64,000 nucleotides of DNA from Tamilnaduibacter salinus (GTDB lineage Bacteria > Pseudomonadota > Gammaproteobacteria > Pseudomonadales > Oleiphilaceae), in assembly GCF_003096655.1 (NCBI RefSeq), contig NZ_QEKQ01000001.1:496001-560000 (forward strand), given 5' to 3'. Numbering within the stretch: position 1 is the stretch's first letter; each line of letters starts with the position of its first letter. Positions 17,688-26,579 of this stretch are shown here, one piece after another. The notes beneath the pieces are model-generated. The model saw only the letters and a list, made by a program, of their open reading frames with translations. It ran no database searches and was not told where the DNA came from. Position numbers and translations under genes: made by a program.

Positions 17688-19856
17688 GTGGTCGACCGCG
17701 CCGCCGTTCTCGGAAACGTCAAATCACTGACAAGCGCCAATCTGGGGATTCCTGTCCTCCTGATGGCTCTGCTGGGCATGATGATCCTGCCCATGCCGGT
17801 GTTCCTTCTGGACGTTCTGTTCACGTTCAATATCACGCTGTCGATGGTCGTCCTGCTGGTCTGTATCTACTCGCTCCGCCCGGTAGAGTTCGCGGCCTTC
17901 CCGACCGTGTTGCTGGTTGCAACGCTGTTGCGCCTGGCCCTGAACGTGGCCTCAACGCGCATCGTGTTGCTCAATGGTCATGAGGGTGGCGACGCGGCCG
18001 GGAAAGTCATCGAGTCTTTCGGGGAAGTGTTGATCGGTGGCAACTATGCGGTTGGTCTGGTGGTGTTCGCGATACTGCTCATCATCAACTTCATGGTGGT
18101 CACCAAAGGGGCTGGTCGAGTCTCCGAGGTCAGTGCCCGATTCACGCTGGACGCCATGCCCGGCAAGCAGATGGCGATTGATGCGGACCTGAATGCCGGC
18201 CTGATCAATCAGGAAGAGGCCAAGGTGCGCCGTGCCGAGATCGCTCAGGAGGCGGACTTCTACGGTTCCATGGATGGTGCCAGCAAGTTCGTGAAAGGGG
18301 ATGCCATCGCCGGTTTGCTGATCCTGGCCATCAATCTGGTTGGCGGCATCGCGATCGGTATGCTCCAGCATGCTCTGGATTTCTCTCAGGCCACCCAGAA
18401 CTATGCGCTGTTGACCATTGGTGACGGTCTGGTGGCGCAGATTCCATCTCTGTTGCTGTCCACCTCCGCTGCCATCATGGTGACGCGGGTCACTTCCAGC
18501 GGTGATATGGGGCAGGAGATCATTGCCCAGATGTTCACCGCGCCCCGGGCGCTGGCGATTGCGGCGGCGATTCTCATCATCCTCGGCCTGATTCCGGGGA
18601 TGCCTCACATCGCCTTTCTCGGGCTGGGCAGTATCGCTGGCGCCGGTGCCTGGTATGTCTGGCGCCACCAGCGTCAGGTGGAGGAAGACGGCAGCCTGAT
18701 CCCGGCCCGTGACAGCGGGGCGCCCCGGACACGACCGACCGAGGGTGGGGAACCGTCACCGGGCGGTCCGGATGCGCTCCCCGGGCCGTCCGAAACCAGG
18801 GAGCTGGGCTGGGATGATGTGTCGACGGTCGATATCGTCGGCCTGGAGGTGGGCTACCGGTTGATTCCGCTGGTGGACAAATCCCAGGGCGGGCAACTGC
18901 TGAGCCGCATCAAGGGTGTGCGCAAGAAGCTCTCCCAGGATCTGGGTTTCCTGATGCCATCGGTGCACATCCGTGACAACCTCGATCTGATGCCCAACGT
19001 CTATCGCATCACTCTGATGGGCGTGACCATCGCTGAGGCGGAAATCCACCCGGACCGGGAGCTGGCGATCGACCCCGGGCAGGTCTTCGGGAAGGTGGAA
19101 GGCATTGAAGGAAAAGATCCGGCCTTCGGTCTGGAAGCCGTCTGGATTGAGCCGGAGAAGAAGGATCAGGCCCAGACGCTCGGCTATACCGTGGTGGATG
19201 CCAGCACAGTGGTGGCGACCCATCTGAACCAGATCCTTCAGCAGCACGCCCACGAGCTTCTGGGACACGAGGAGGTCCAGAAGTGGCTGGAGCAGCTCGA
19301 GAAACTGTCTCCAAAGCTGGCTGAAGAGTTGGTGCCCAGCACCGTGTCCATCAGCGTGCTGCTGAAGGTCCTGCAGAACCTGCTCAAAGAGGAAGTGCCA
19401 ATTCGCGACATGCGTTCCATCGCCGAAGCGGTGATGAACCATCAGCCCCAGACCCAGGATCCACAGGCACTGACCACGGCGGCCCGTCAGGCACTGCGGC
19501 GGATGATCATCCAGAGTATCTGCGGCAACGAAACCGAGATTCCGGTTATTACGCTCGACCCGGAACTGGAACAGATGTTGCTGAAGTCCATGCAGCAGAG
19601 TCAACAAAACGGCGCCCAGGAAGACATTGGGCTGGTTCTTGAGCCCAATATGGTGGAAAAGCTGCAACGGTCGCTACAGGACGCGGCACAGCGTCAGGAG
19701 ATGATGGGCAAGGCGGCCATCCTGCTGGTGTCCGGGGTGTTGCGGCCGGTGATGGCCCGTTTCGTCAGCTATGGCGTTGAGCGACTGCACGTCCTGTCCT
19801 ATCAGGAAGTGCCTGAAAACAAACAGATCACGATTGTGTCATCGGTGGGGCAGTAA
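17688..19856 (+). CDS. flhA: Flagellar export gate protein FlhA
   Basis: FlhA is the nonameric export-gate protein whose cytoplasmic ring receives substrates and chaperones. From GTG 17688 it has 722 residues. The N-terminus then reads VDRAAVLGNVKSL, like Pseudomonas FlhA; an open frame continues back to 17490 but would add untypical sequence. Eight membrane helices fill about residues 20-325, including the FHIPEP-type loop region (FTLDAMPGKQMAIDADL). A proline-rich linker (~340-385) precedes the four-subdomain cytoplasmic part. The family size is about 690-710, so the linker is slightly long. Confidence 0.95.
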   Translation: MVDRAAVLGNVKSLTSANLGIPVLLMALLGMMILPMPVFLLDVLFTFNITLSMVVLLVCIYSLRPVEFAAFPTVLLVATLLRLALNVASTRIVLLNGHEGGDAAGKVIESFGEVLIGGNYAVGLVVFAILLIINFMVVTKGAGRVSEVSARFTLDAMPGKQMAIDADLNAGLINQEEAKVRRAEIAQEADFYGSMDGASKFVKGDAIAGLLILAINLVGGIAIGMLQHALDFSQATQNYALLTIGDGLVAQIPSLLLSTSAAIMVTRVTSSGDMGQEIIAQMFTAPRALAIAAAILIILGLIPGMPHIAFLGLGSIAGAGAWYVWRHQRQVEEDGSLIPARDSGAPRTRPTEGGEPSPGGPDALPGPSETRELGWDDVSTVDIVGLEVGYRLIPLVDKSQGGQLLSRIKGVRKKLSQDLGFLMPSVHIRDNLDLMPNVYRITLMGVTIAEAEIHPDRELAIDPGQVFGKVEGIEGKDPAFGLEAVWIEPEKKDQAQTLGYTVVDASTVVATHLNQILQQHAHELLGHEEVQKWLEQLEKLSPKLAEELVPSTVSISVLLKVLQNLLKEEVPIRDMRSIAEAVMNHQPQTQDPQALTTAARQALRRMIIQSICGNETEIPVITLDPELEQMLLKSMQQSQQNGAQEDIGLVLEPNMVEKLQRSLQDAAQRQEMMGKAAILLVSGVLRPVMARFVSYGVERLHVLSYQEVPENKQITIVSSVGQ

Positions 19857-19911
19857 TCCCACGGACCACAGAGCGGTGTCGGCCCGGCCGGCATACCGGA
19901 GGTGAGGCAAG

Positions 19912-21192
19912 ATGAAAGTACGACGTTTTTTTGCACCGACCATGGCGGAAGCCCTGAAAATGGTCAGCGCCGAGATGGGAGACGATGCCGTCATCCTTTC
20001 GAACCAGCGGGTTGAGGGCGGTGTGGAAATTGTGACCGCTCTCAACTACGACGAAAATCTGGCGCGTGAGCAGGTTTCGACGGACCCGTCCGGAGAGGCG
20101 CCGAGCAGTGGTCGCGTGGCGGAGATGCAGGCGGAACACCATCGCCGTCTCGAGGCAGAACTGGACCGGTCACGGGAGCGCATCCGCGAAATTCGTGAGC
20201 GCCGGGCGGTCGCGGGTTCCCGGGCCGGTCATCACCTCGATGTGCCTCTTGATGATGGGGCTGAGCCCGAGACCGAACCGGACCCACAGAGCGGTTCGGA
20301 TGTGACGCAGTCAGCGCTTGACGAGATGCGGGCTGAAATTCACTCGCTGCGCGATATGGTACGCCAGGGGGCGACACCGGCCAGTCGCATGGACGGGGCC
20401 AGTGAGCAGCGCCTGGCGGAGCGCCTCCAGGAGTACGGTCTGTCGCCGGAGCTGGCGACCGAGCTGGGCCGACGCCACGGGGGCGGTCGGCTCGACGCTG
20501 GCTGGAAGGAAGCCCTGCGGGAGCTGGCCCGGAGCGTTGAAGCCCCGGCCCGGGAAGCGGTTGATACCGGCGGTATTCTGGCGCTGGTCGGACCGACCGG
20601 CTCCGGGAAGACCACCACCATCGGTAAGATGGCAGCCCGGCACGTGCTGCGCTATGGCGCCGACAGCATTGCATTGGTCACCACCGACCGTTACCGGGTG
20701 GCGGCCCACGAGCACCTGTTTGTGTTCGGACGCATCCTCAATGTGCCGGTTCGTGTGGTTGACGAAACGCACACTCTCGACCAGATTCTGGATGAGCTGT
20801 CCGACCGTCGCCTGGTTCTGATCGACACGGCGGGCCTCGCCCCGTCGGATCGCGGTTACCAGGAGCAGCTCGAGGAGCTGGCCAATAGCCGGCACCCGGT
20901 TCAGCCGCACCTCGTGGTGGCGGCAACCAGCCAGCCGCGGATCATGAAATCCACCTGGCATTGCTATAAGATGGCGAGGCCAGCCGGATGCGTCCTGACC
21001 AAGCTGGATGAGGCGCTGACGCTGGGTGAAGTGCTTGGGTTCGCGATGGAAACGCGTCTGCCTGTGGTCTACTACACCGATGGGCAGAAAATTCCCGAGG
21101 ACATCCACCACGCCCAGCCCGGACCGCTGGTGAAGCTGGGTGTCGAGCGCCTGCGGGAGGTTCGCAACGCCGAGTCGGTGGCGGCGGGCTGA
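19912..21192 (+). CDS. flhF: SRP-like GTPase FlhF, polar flagellum placement
   Basis: FlhF recruits the first flagellar components to the pole. In 426 residues: the N-terminal B domain (MKVRRFFAPTMAEALKMVSAEMG), a helical charged linker, then the SRP-type NG domain. The NG domain shows G1 GPTGSGKTTTIGKMAARH (about 222-239), G2/G3 TTDRYRVAAHE and LIDTAGL, and G4 TKLD. The order flhA-flhF-fleN-fliA is typical of polarly flagellated gammaproteobacteria. It follows flhA by 55 bases with GAGG before the ATG. Confidence 0.96.
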   Translation: MKVRRFFAPTMAEALKMVSAEMGDDAVILSNQRVEGGVEIVTALNYDENLAREQVSTDPSGEAPSSGRVAEMQAEHHRRLEAELDRSRERIREIRERRAVAGSRAGHHLDVPLDDGAEPETEPDPQSGSDVTQSALDEMRAEIHSLRDMVRQGATPASRMDGASEQRLAERLQEYGLSPELATELGRRHGGGRLDAGWKEALRELARSVEAPAREAVDTGGILALVGPTGSGKTTTIGKMAARHVLRYGADSIALVTTDRYRVAAHEHLFVFGRILNVPVRVVDETHTLDQILDELSDRRLVLIDTAGLAPSDRGYQEQLEELANSRHPVQPHLVVAATSQPRIMKSTWHCYKMARPAGCVLTKLDEALTLGEVLGFAMETRLPVVYYTDGQKIPEDIHHAQPGPLVKLGVERLREVRNAESVAAG

Positions 21193-21241
21193 ACAGACGA
21201 AACACGATGAAATAATACGGTCGCGGGAGATAGGACCCGGC

Positions 21242-22054
21242 ATGAGTAAAGCACGTCCGGTACAGGTGATTGCCGTCTCCGGCGGCAAAGGCGGCGTTGG
21301 CAAAAGCAACATCGCCGTTAACCTTGGTGTGGCCCTGTCTGAGAAGGGTCGTCGCGTTGTCGTCCTGGATGCGGATTTGGGGCTGGCGAACATTGACGTT
21401 CTGCTGGGCATTACCGCTCAGCGGAATCTTCAGGATGTTCTTTCGGGGGACTGCGAGCTTCGTGATGTGCTGGTCGATGGGCCGGGCGGTATTCGCATTG
21501 TGCCAGCGTCCTCCGGTACCCAGCGCATGACGCAGCTCTCTACCATGGAGCATGCCGGTCTGATCAATGCCTTCAGTGAGCTGGGGGACGACATCGATGT
21601 GTTGATCGTCGACACCGCAGCCGGCATTTCCGAATCGGTCGTCAGCTTCCTGCGAGCCTCTCAGGAGATACTGCTGGTGGTCTGTGACGAACCCACCTCC
21701 ATCACGGACGCCTATGCGTTGATCAAGCTCATGAATCGGGACTACGGTATTGACCGGTTCCGCATCCTTGCCAACCAGGTCCGCAGTGATCAGGAAGGGC
21801 GTCACCTGTTCGGGAAATTGGCCCGGGTGACTGAGCGATTTCTCGACGTTGCGCTACAATATGTTGGGATCGTTCCCTTTGACGAGGCGGTCCGAAAGGC
21901 GGTCCAGCGTCAGCGGGCTGTTCTGGATGCCTACCCGCGGGCGAAGGCGTCCAACGCCTTCCGCTCACTGGCCGAGCAGGTGGATCAGTGGCCATTGCCA
22001 TCGTCACCGCGGGGGCACCTGGAATTCTTCGTCGAGCGCCTTGTCGAAGCCTGA
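21242..22054 (+). CDS. fleN: MinD/ParA-type ATPase FleN (FlhG), flagellar number regulator
   Basis: FleN/FlhG limits flagellar number, in Pseudomonas by antagonising FleQ. The 270-residue protein has the deviant Walker A SGGKGGVGKSNIAVNLG, switch I/II blocks DADLGLANIDVLLG and VDTAAGISESVVSF, and a C-terminal amphipathic helix region. ATG 21242 follows AGGA at a good distance; the frame is open upstream to 21140, overlapping flhF. FleQ itself is not in this window. Confidence 0.95.
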   Translation: MSKARPVQVIAVSGGKGGVGKSNIAVNLGVALSEKGRRVVVLDADLGLANIDVLLGITAQRNLQDVLSGDCELRDVLVDGPGGIRIVPASSGTQRMTQLSTMEHAGLINAFSELGDDIDVLIVDTAAGISESVVSFLRASQEILLVVCDEPTSITDAYALIKLMNRDYGIDRFRILANQVRSDQEGRHLFGKLARVTERFLDVALQYVGIVPFDEAVRKAVQRQRAVLDAYPRAKASNAFRSLAEQVDQWPLPSSPRGHLEFFVERLVEA

Positions 22055-22063
22055 ACCTCCCGT

Positions 22064-22080
22064 GCCCCGGTCGTCGGGGC
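22064..22080 (+). terminator. Stem-loop between fleN and fliA
   Basis: A perfect 6-bp stem GCCCCG/CGGGGC with the 5-base loop GTCGT begins 10 bases after the fleN stop. No T-run follows, so it is at best a partial terminator or an mRNA 3'-end stabiliser. Read-through into fliA is expected. Confidence 0.3.
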
Positions 22081-22127
22081 CTGTCTGGAGGCTTTATCCG
22101 CGAATCAGTCAGAGGTAGTCCGGATTC

Positions 22128-22853
22128 ATGACGTTGGCCAAGGGGCTCGGTGCCTATCACCAGACCAGTGAGCAGTCCCCCCAGCAACTGGTGGAGCAGC
22201 ATGCGCCGCTGGTCAAGAAGATCGCGTTGCACCTTCAGGCGCGATTGCCCGATTCTGTTCAGCTGGATGATCTGATTCAGGCCGGCATGATCGGTCTGCT
22301 TGAGGCCGCCGGCAAGTTTGAATCGGGTAAGGGTGCGTCGTTCGAAACCTATGCCGGAATCCGCATTCGCGGGGCCATCGTTGATGAAATCCGCCGTGGT
22401 GACTGGGTGCCCCGTTCCGTCCACCGCAATGCCCGTCGTATATCCCAGGCCATCAAGACCATTGAAGACCGGACCGGGCGTGCCGCACAGGACAGTGAGG
22501 TCGCCGAAGAGCTGGACATGACGCCGTCGGAGTACAGCGCCTGTCTGGCCGACGCCAACAGTGGTCGGCTTTTCAGTCTTGATGAACTCAATGATTCCGG
22601 TGACGTGCCGATAGACATGGAAACGGCCAGTGATGATCCCTACCGGGAATTATCGTCCGACAGCTTCCGGCGTCAGTTGGCGACGGAGATCGAGGCGCTT
22701 CCCGAACGGGAGAAGCTGGTGCTGAGCCTTTATTACCAGGAAGAGCTGAACCTGAGGGAGATTGGCGCCGTGATCGGCGTCGGTGAGAGTCGGGTCAGTC
22801 AGATACACAGCCAGGCGGCCATGCGTCTCCGTGCTCGTCTGGTTGACTGGTGA
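22128..22853 (+). CDS. fliA: RNA polymerase sigma factor FliA (sigma-28)
   Basis: FliA directs late flagellar, motor and chemotaxis transcription and is held by FlgM. In 241 residues: region 2 (VQLDDLIQAGMIGLLEAAGKF, then FETYAGIRIRGAIVDEIR), region 3, and region 4 with the helix-turn-helix LNLREIGAVIGVGESRVSQI. Its length is standard. It is likely linked to the HsbA pathway upstream through FlgM, as in Pseudomonas, though flgM is outside this window. Confidence 0.97.
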   Translation: MTLAKGLGAYHQTSEQSPQQLVEQHAPLVKKIALHLQARLPDSVQLDDLIQAGMIGLLEAAGKFESGKGASFETYAGIRIRGAIVDEIRRGDWVPRSVHRNARRISQAIKTIEDRTGRAAQDSEVAEELDMTPSEYSACLADANSGRLFSLDELNDSGDVPIDMETASDDPYRELSSDSFRRQLATEIEALPEREKLVLSLYYQEELNLREIGAVIGVGESRVSQIHSQAAMRLRARLVDW

Positions 22854-23098
22854 ACGTGCGGGAGCAGTCGGTGGAAACGCTCTGTGATTTGTTGTGAATG
22901 GGTAACAGAGCCTTTACATCGTCATACCCGTCCCGACAATACTCGGTCAGTGTGGTCGGTCCGAGAGCGACTGATCGAATGGCGCCCGGCGGGAGTCGCC
23001 ATGATGGCGGGAAATCGCCTGCTAGACTGATTGAGGTCATGAATTGATCCAGTGACCGGCGACTGTGCCGGGCTGATACATTCCGGGCTGTAAATACT

Positions 23099-23103
23099 GG
23101 AGG
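23099..23103 (+). promoter_or_regulatory. Ribosome binding site deciding the cheY start
   Basis: GGAGG lies 5 bases before TTG 23109 and 17 bases before the next in-frame ATG (23121). Spacing therefore favours initiation at TTG, giving a four-residue N-terminal extension. The 255 bases between fliA and this site otherwise hold no gene I can support. Confidence 0.55.
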
Positions 23104-23108
23104 TCCCA

Positions 23109-23495
23109 TTGGACAAGAACATGAAAATTCTCATCGTGGACGATTTCTCCACGATGCGACGAATCATCAAGAATCTGCTTCGTGATCTCGGCTTCACGAA
23201 CACTGACGAAGCCGATGATGGCAAGACAGCCCTGCCGATGCTCAAGGGCGGTGGCTATGATTTTCTGGTTACGGACTGGAACATGCCGGGTATGTCCGGC
23301 CTGGAACTGCTCAACGAGGTTCGGGCGGACGATAATCTGAAGACCCTGCCGGTTCTGATGGTGACGGCTGAGGCGAAGCGCGACCAGATCGTGGCGGCTG
23401 CCCAGGCCGGTGTGAATGGTTACGTTGTCAAACCATTTACCGCCGCTGTCCTGAAGGAAAAGATCGAAAAGATATTCGAGCGAATCGATTCATAA
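23109..23495 (+). CDS. cheY: Chemotaxis response regulator CheY
   Basis: A single receiver domain of 128 residues. It has the acidic pair in [12 protein letters not shown] (Asp11/Asp12), the phospho-acceptor Asp56 in [10 protein letters not shown], the conserved Thr in MVTAEAK and Lys in VVKPF. When phosphorylated by CheA it binds FliM's LLSQDEIDALL peptide and changes rotation. The start is TTG 23109 judged by the ribosome binding site; ATG 23121 would give 124 residues, the usual length. First gene of cheYZAB. Confidence 0.96.
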   Translation: MDKNMKILIVDDFSTMRRIIKNLLRDLGFTNTDEADDGKTALPMLKGGGYDFLVTDWNMPGMSGLELLNEVRADDNLKTLPVLMVTAEAKRDQIVAAAQAGVNGYVVKPFTAAVLKEKIEKIFERIDS

Positions 23496-23512
23496 CGGAT
23501 TGAGAGCCAGGC

Positions 23513-24313
23513 ATGGGTAACGGGAATCACGAAAAGGGGCAACTGGACCCGGAGTTCGAGGCGCAGCTCAAGTCGCAGGCCGAGGAACTCAAACAGCAGG
23601 TCGATGCCGGTGATTATGCGGCGGCCATGCGATCGATCAATGACCTGAACGACGTTCGGGACCAGAGCCTCTACCGAGAGGTAGGCCGGCTGACCCGGAG
23701 TCTGCACGAGGCTATCCGGAACTTTCAGATCGACCCCCAGAATGCGGAGCAACGCGAGGCCCTCTCCAAGATGACGGACGCCTCCGACCGGCTCTCCTAT
23801 GTGGTTGAGATGACGGACAGCGCGGCGAACCGGACGATGGACCTGGTCGAGGAGGCCATGCCCAAGACCAACGCGCTCAAGGAGGAAGCCGGGCACTTGT
23901 TGTCGGAGTGGCAGCGTTTCCGTCGGCGGGAGATGAGTGCCGATGAGTTCCGAGAACTGTCACGCCGGGTGGAGCACTTCTTTGCGTCAGTCTCCACCGA
24001 GAGCGAAACGATCTATGGAAGCCTGTCTGAGATTCTGCTCGCTCAGGACTTTCAGGACCTTACCGGGCAGGTTATCCAGAAAGTGACTACGCTGGTGAAG
24101 GAGGTGGAGGAACACCTGCTGCACCTGGTGGTGATGGCCAGTCATGTCGATCAGATGACCGGCACGGATCACCAACTGGACGATAGCGAGAAAACTCCGG
24201 ACAAGAAGGCTTCCGGCAAAGGGGAGGGACCCCAGCTCAACGCGGAAGAACGCGAAGACGTCGTATCCGGGCAGGACGATGTGGACGATCTGCTGTCCAG
24301 CCTTGGGTTTTAA
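23513..24313 (+). CDS. cheZ: CheY-P phosphatase CheZ
   Basis: CheZ speeds dephosphorylation of CheY-P. The 266-residue product is mostly helical and contains the active motif LAQDFQDLTGQVIQK, whose glutamine inserts into the CheY active site. It ends with the CheY-binding C-terminal peptide DDVDDLLSSLGF. The hydrophilic region before that tail is somewhat expanded. It lies 17 bases after cheY and 18 bases before cheA. Confidence 0.95.
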   Translation: MGNGNHEKGQLDPEFEAQLKSQAEELKQQVDAGDYAAAMRSINDLNDVRDQSLYREVGRLTRSLHEAIRNFQIDPQNAEQREALSKMTDASDRLSYVVEMTDSAANRTMDLVEEAMPKTNALKEEAGHLLSEWQRFRRREMSADEFRELSRRVEHFFASVSTESETIYGSLSEILLAQDFQDLTGQVIQKVTTLVKEVEEHLLHLVVMASHVDQMTGTDHQLDDSEKTPDKKASGKGEGPQLNAEEREDVVSGQDDVDDLLSSLGF

Positions 24314-24331
24314 CGTTGTTAAGGGTGCTCC

Positions 24332-26518
24332 ATGGCATTAGACGCTGACGAAGAAATCCTGCAGGACTTCCTGGTCGAGGCGGGTGAAATACTCGAAACC
24401 CTCTCCGAAGAGCTTGTCGAGCTGGAGAATCGTCCCGATGACGATGATCTGCTCAACGCCATCTTCCGGGGATTCCATACCGTCAAGGGTGGTGCTGGGT
24501 TTCTTCAGCTTGAACCGTTGGTGACCTGCTGTCATTCGGCTGAGAACGTGTTCGATACCCTGCGCAATCACAAGCGGGGGGTCGACTCGGACCTGATGGA
24601 CGTGGTGCTTGAAGCGCTGGACAACGTCAACAGCATGTTTGAGGAAGTCCGCAACCGGGAAGAGCCTACCCCGGCAGAACCACGCCTGATCGAGGCACTG
24701 GACAAACTGGCGGAGCCGGAGGGCGAGGTGGCGTCCGGTGAGCCGGACGACACGCCGAAGGCCTCGGGCGGGGAAGAAGAGTCAACGGCCAGCGGTGCCG
24801 AGCCGACCGAGGGGGATATTACGGATGACGAGTTCGAGCAGCTTCTGGATGCCGTTGGAGACGACCAGCCGAAGGAGAATGGGGCTGGCGCTGGCGCGGA
24901 AAGCGCTCCCGGCAAGTCCGGAGCGGAGGCCGGCGGCGACGATGAAATCAGTGAGGATGAATTCGAGGCCCTGCTGGACGACCTCCACGGCAAGGGCCAG
25001 TTTCAGGGGAAGCCGGAGGACGACCCTGGCGCACCGGATCACAAAAGCGATCAACCGAAAGACGACTCCGGTTCCGGCGACGATCTGATTACCGACGACG
25101 AATTTGAGTCGCTGCTGGACGATCTGCACGGCAAGGGCAAGGGGCCTTCGGTTGAAGGCGACGAACCGAGTAATAAGCCCGCCCCGAAAGACAAGGCCCC
25201 CCCGAAAGAGGAACCGGCCGCGGCGTCCAAACCGTCGCCCAAACCAGAAAAAACCCCGGAGGAGGCACCGAAGCCCGCCGCCGGCGGTGGCCAGGGGGGT
25301 AAGGACGGTGGTGGTGCCAAGGGCAATGGTGGCGGACAGAAAGATCCCGCGCCGCCCACCGAAACCACGGTCCGCGTCGATACCCGGCGCCTGGACGACA
25401 TCATGAATATGGTCGGTGAGTTGGTCCTTGTTCGTAATCGTTTGCAGCGCCTGGGGGGTGAAATCGAGAACGGCGAGATGCACAAAGCCGTGTCGAACCT
25501 CGATGTGGTCACCTCTGATCTTCAGTCCGCTGTTATGCAGACCCGCATGCAGCCGATCAAGAAGGTGTTCGGGCGCTTTCCCCGCGTCGTCCGAGACCTG
25601 GCGAGAAACCTCAAGAAAGAGATCAACCTCGTCATGCACGGCGAGGACACGGATCTCGACAAGAACCTCGTCGAGGCATTGTCGGACCCGCTGGTCCACC
25701 TGGTGCGTAATTCGGTCGACCACGGCGTGGAACCACCGGATGAGCGCGAGAAAGCCGGCAAGCCGCGCACGGGGCGCGTAACGCTCTCCGCCGAGCAGGA
25801 AGGGGACCATATTGTCCTGATGATCGAGGACGACGGCGGCGGCATGGACCCGGAAAAGTTGCGTCAGCGTGCCGTCGAGAAAGGGGTCTACGATCAGGAT
25901 GCGGCGGATCGGCTGACGGAATCCGAGTGCTACAACCTGATCTTTGCGCCAGGCTTCTCGACCAAGGAGCAGATTTCGGATGTGTCTGGCCGCGGCGTCG
26001 GTATGGATGTGGTCAAGACCAAGATTGGTCAGCTCAATGGCACCATTAACGTGGAGTCCGAACTGGGCAAGGGCTCCCGGATCGTCATCAAGGTGCCGCT
26101 CACGCTGGCCATTATGCCAACGCTCATGATCATGCTGGATCAGCAGTCGTTCGCATTGCCGCTGGTGAACGTTGTGGAGATTTTCCACCTGGACCTGACC
26201 AAGAAGAATATTGTTGACGGTCGCGAGTGCATCGTTGTCCGGGACAAGGTGTTTCCACTGTTCCACATCAAGCAGTGGCTGGTTCCGGGGGCCCAGACCG
26301 ATACCGAACCGGAATCGGCCCATGTGGTCATCGTCGCCATGGGGACCAAGCGGGTCGGATTTGTTGTGGACCAGTTGATTGGTCAGGAAGAGGTGGTCAT
26401 CAAACCACTGGGCCGGATGCTGCATGGCACGCCCGGCATGGCCGGGGCCACCATCACCGGTGATGGTCGAATCGCCCTGATCCTCGATGTACCCAGCTTG
26501 TTGCAATATTACGGATGA
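24332..26518 (+). CDS. cheA: Chemotaxis histidine kinase CheA with triple linker repeat
   Basis: CheA takes signals from receptor arrays and phosphorylates CheY and CheB. In 728 residues: P1 Hpt domain with His49 in FRGFHTVKGGAGFLQL; a long acidic, proline/lysine-rich linker (about 130-345); P3 dimerisation and P4 kinase domain with LVRNSVDHGVEPPDE, MIEDDGGGMDP and GRGVGMDVVKTKI; and a P5 CheW-like domain to the end. The linker holds three copies of (I-S/T)(D/E)DEFE-x-LLD (starting at residues 163, 206 and 253), two of them followed by DLHGKG. A canonical P2 domain is not obvious. It is Pseudomonas-like in layout. Confidence 0.97.
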   Translation: MALDADEEILQDFLVEAGEILETLSEELVELENRPDDDDLLNAIFRGFHTVKGGAGFLQLEPLVTCCHSAENVFDTLRNHKRGVDSDLMDVVLEALDNVNSMFEEVRNREEPTPAEPRLIEALDKLAEPEGEVASGEPDDTPKASGGEEESTASGAEPTEGDITDDEFEQLLDAVGDDQPKENGAGAGAESAPGKSGAEAGGDDEISEDEFEALLDDLHGKGQFQGKPEDDPGAPDHKSDQPKDDSGSGDDLITDDEFESLLDDLHGKGKGPSVEGDEPSNKPAPKDKAPPKEEPAAASKPSPKPEKTPEEAPKPAAGGGQGGKDGGGAKGNGGGQKDPAPPTETTVRVDTRRLDDIMNMVGELVLVRNRLQRLGGEIENGEMHKAVSNLDVVTSDLQSAVMQTRMQPIKKVFGRFPRVVRDLARNLKKEINLVMHGEDTDLDKNLVEALSDPLVHLVRNSVDHGVEPPDEREKAGKPRTGRVTLSAEQEGDHIVLMIEDDGGGMDPEKLRQRAVEKGVYDQDAADRLTESECYNLIFAPGFSTKEQISDVSGRGVGMDVVKTKIGQLNGTINVESELGKGSRIVIKVPLTLAIMPTLMIMLDQQSFALPLVNVVEIFHLDLTKKNIVDGRECIVVRDKVFPLFHIKQWLVPGAQTDTEPESAHVVIVAMGTKRVGFVVDQLIGQEEVVIKPLGRMLHGTPGMAGATITGDGRIALILDVPSLLQYYG

Positions 26519-26579
26519 GGGAAGCGGCTGGCGATGGTTCGCCATGGCGCACCGCAACCATTCAGATAGGGGAGCATGA

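Noticed and set aside
22854-23098. Possible sigma-54 or sigma-28 promoter for cheY
   Set aside because: The only GG-N10-GC hit has a poor -24 block (CGGGAAA), and the best sigma-28-like -10 (CCCGACAA) has no -35 partner at the right distance.
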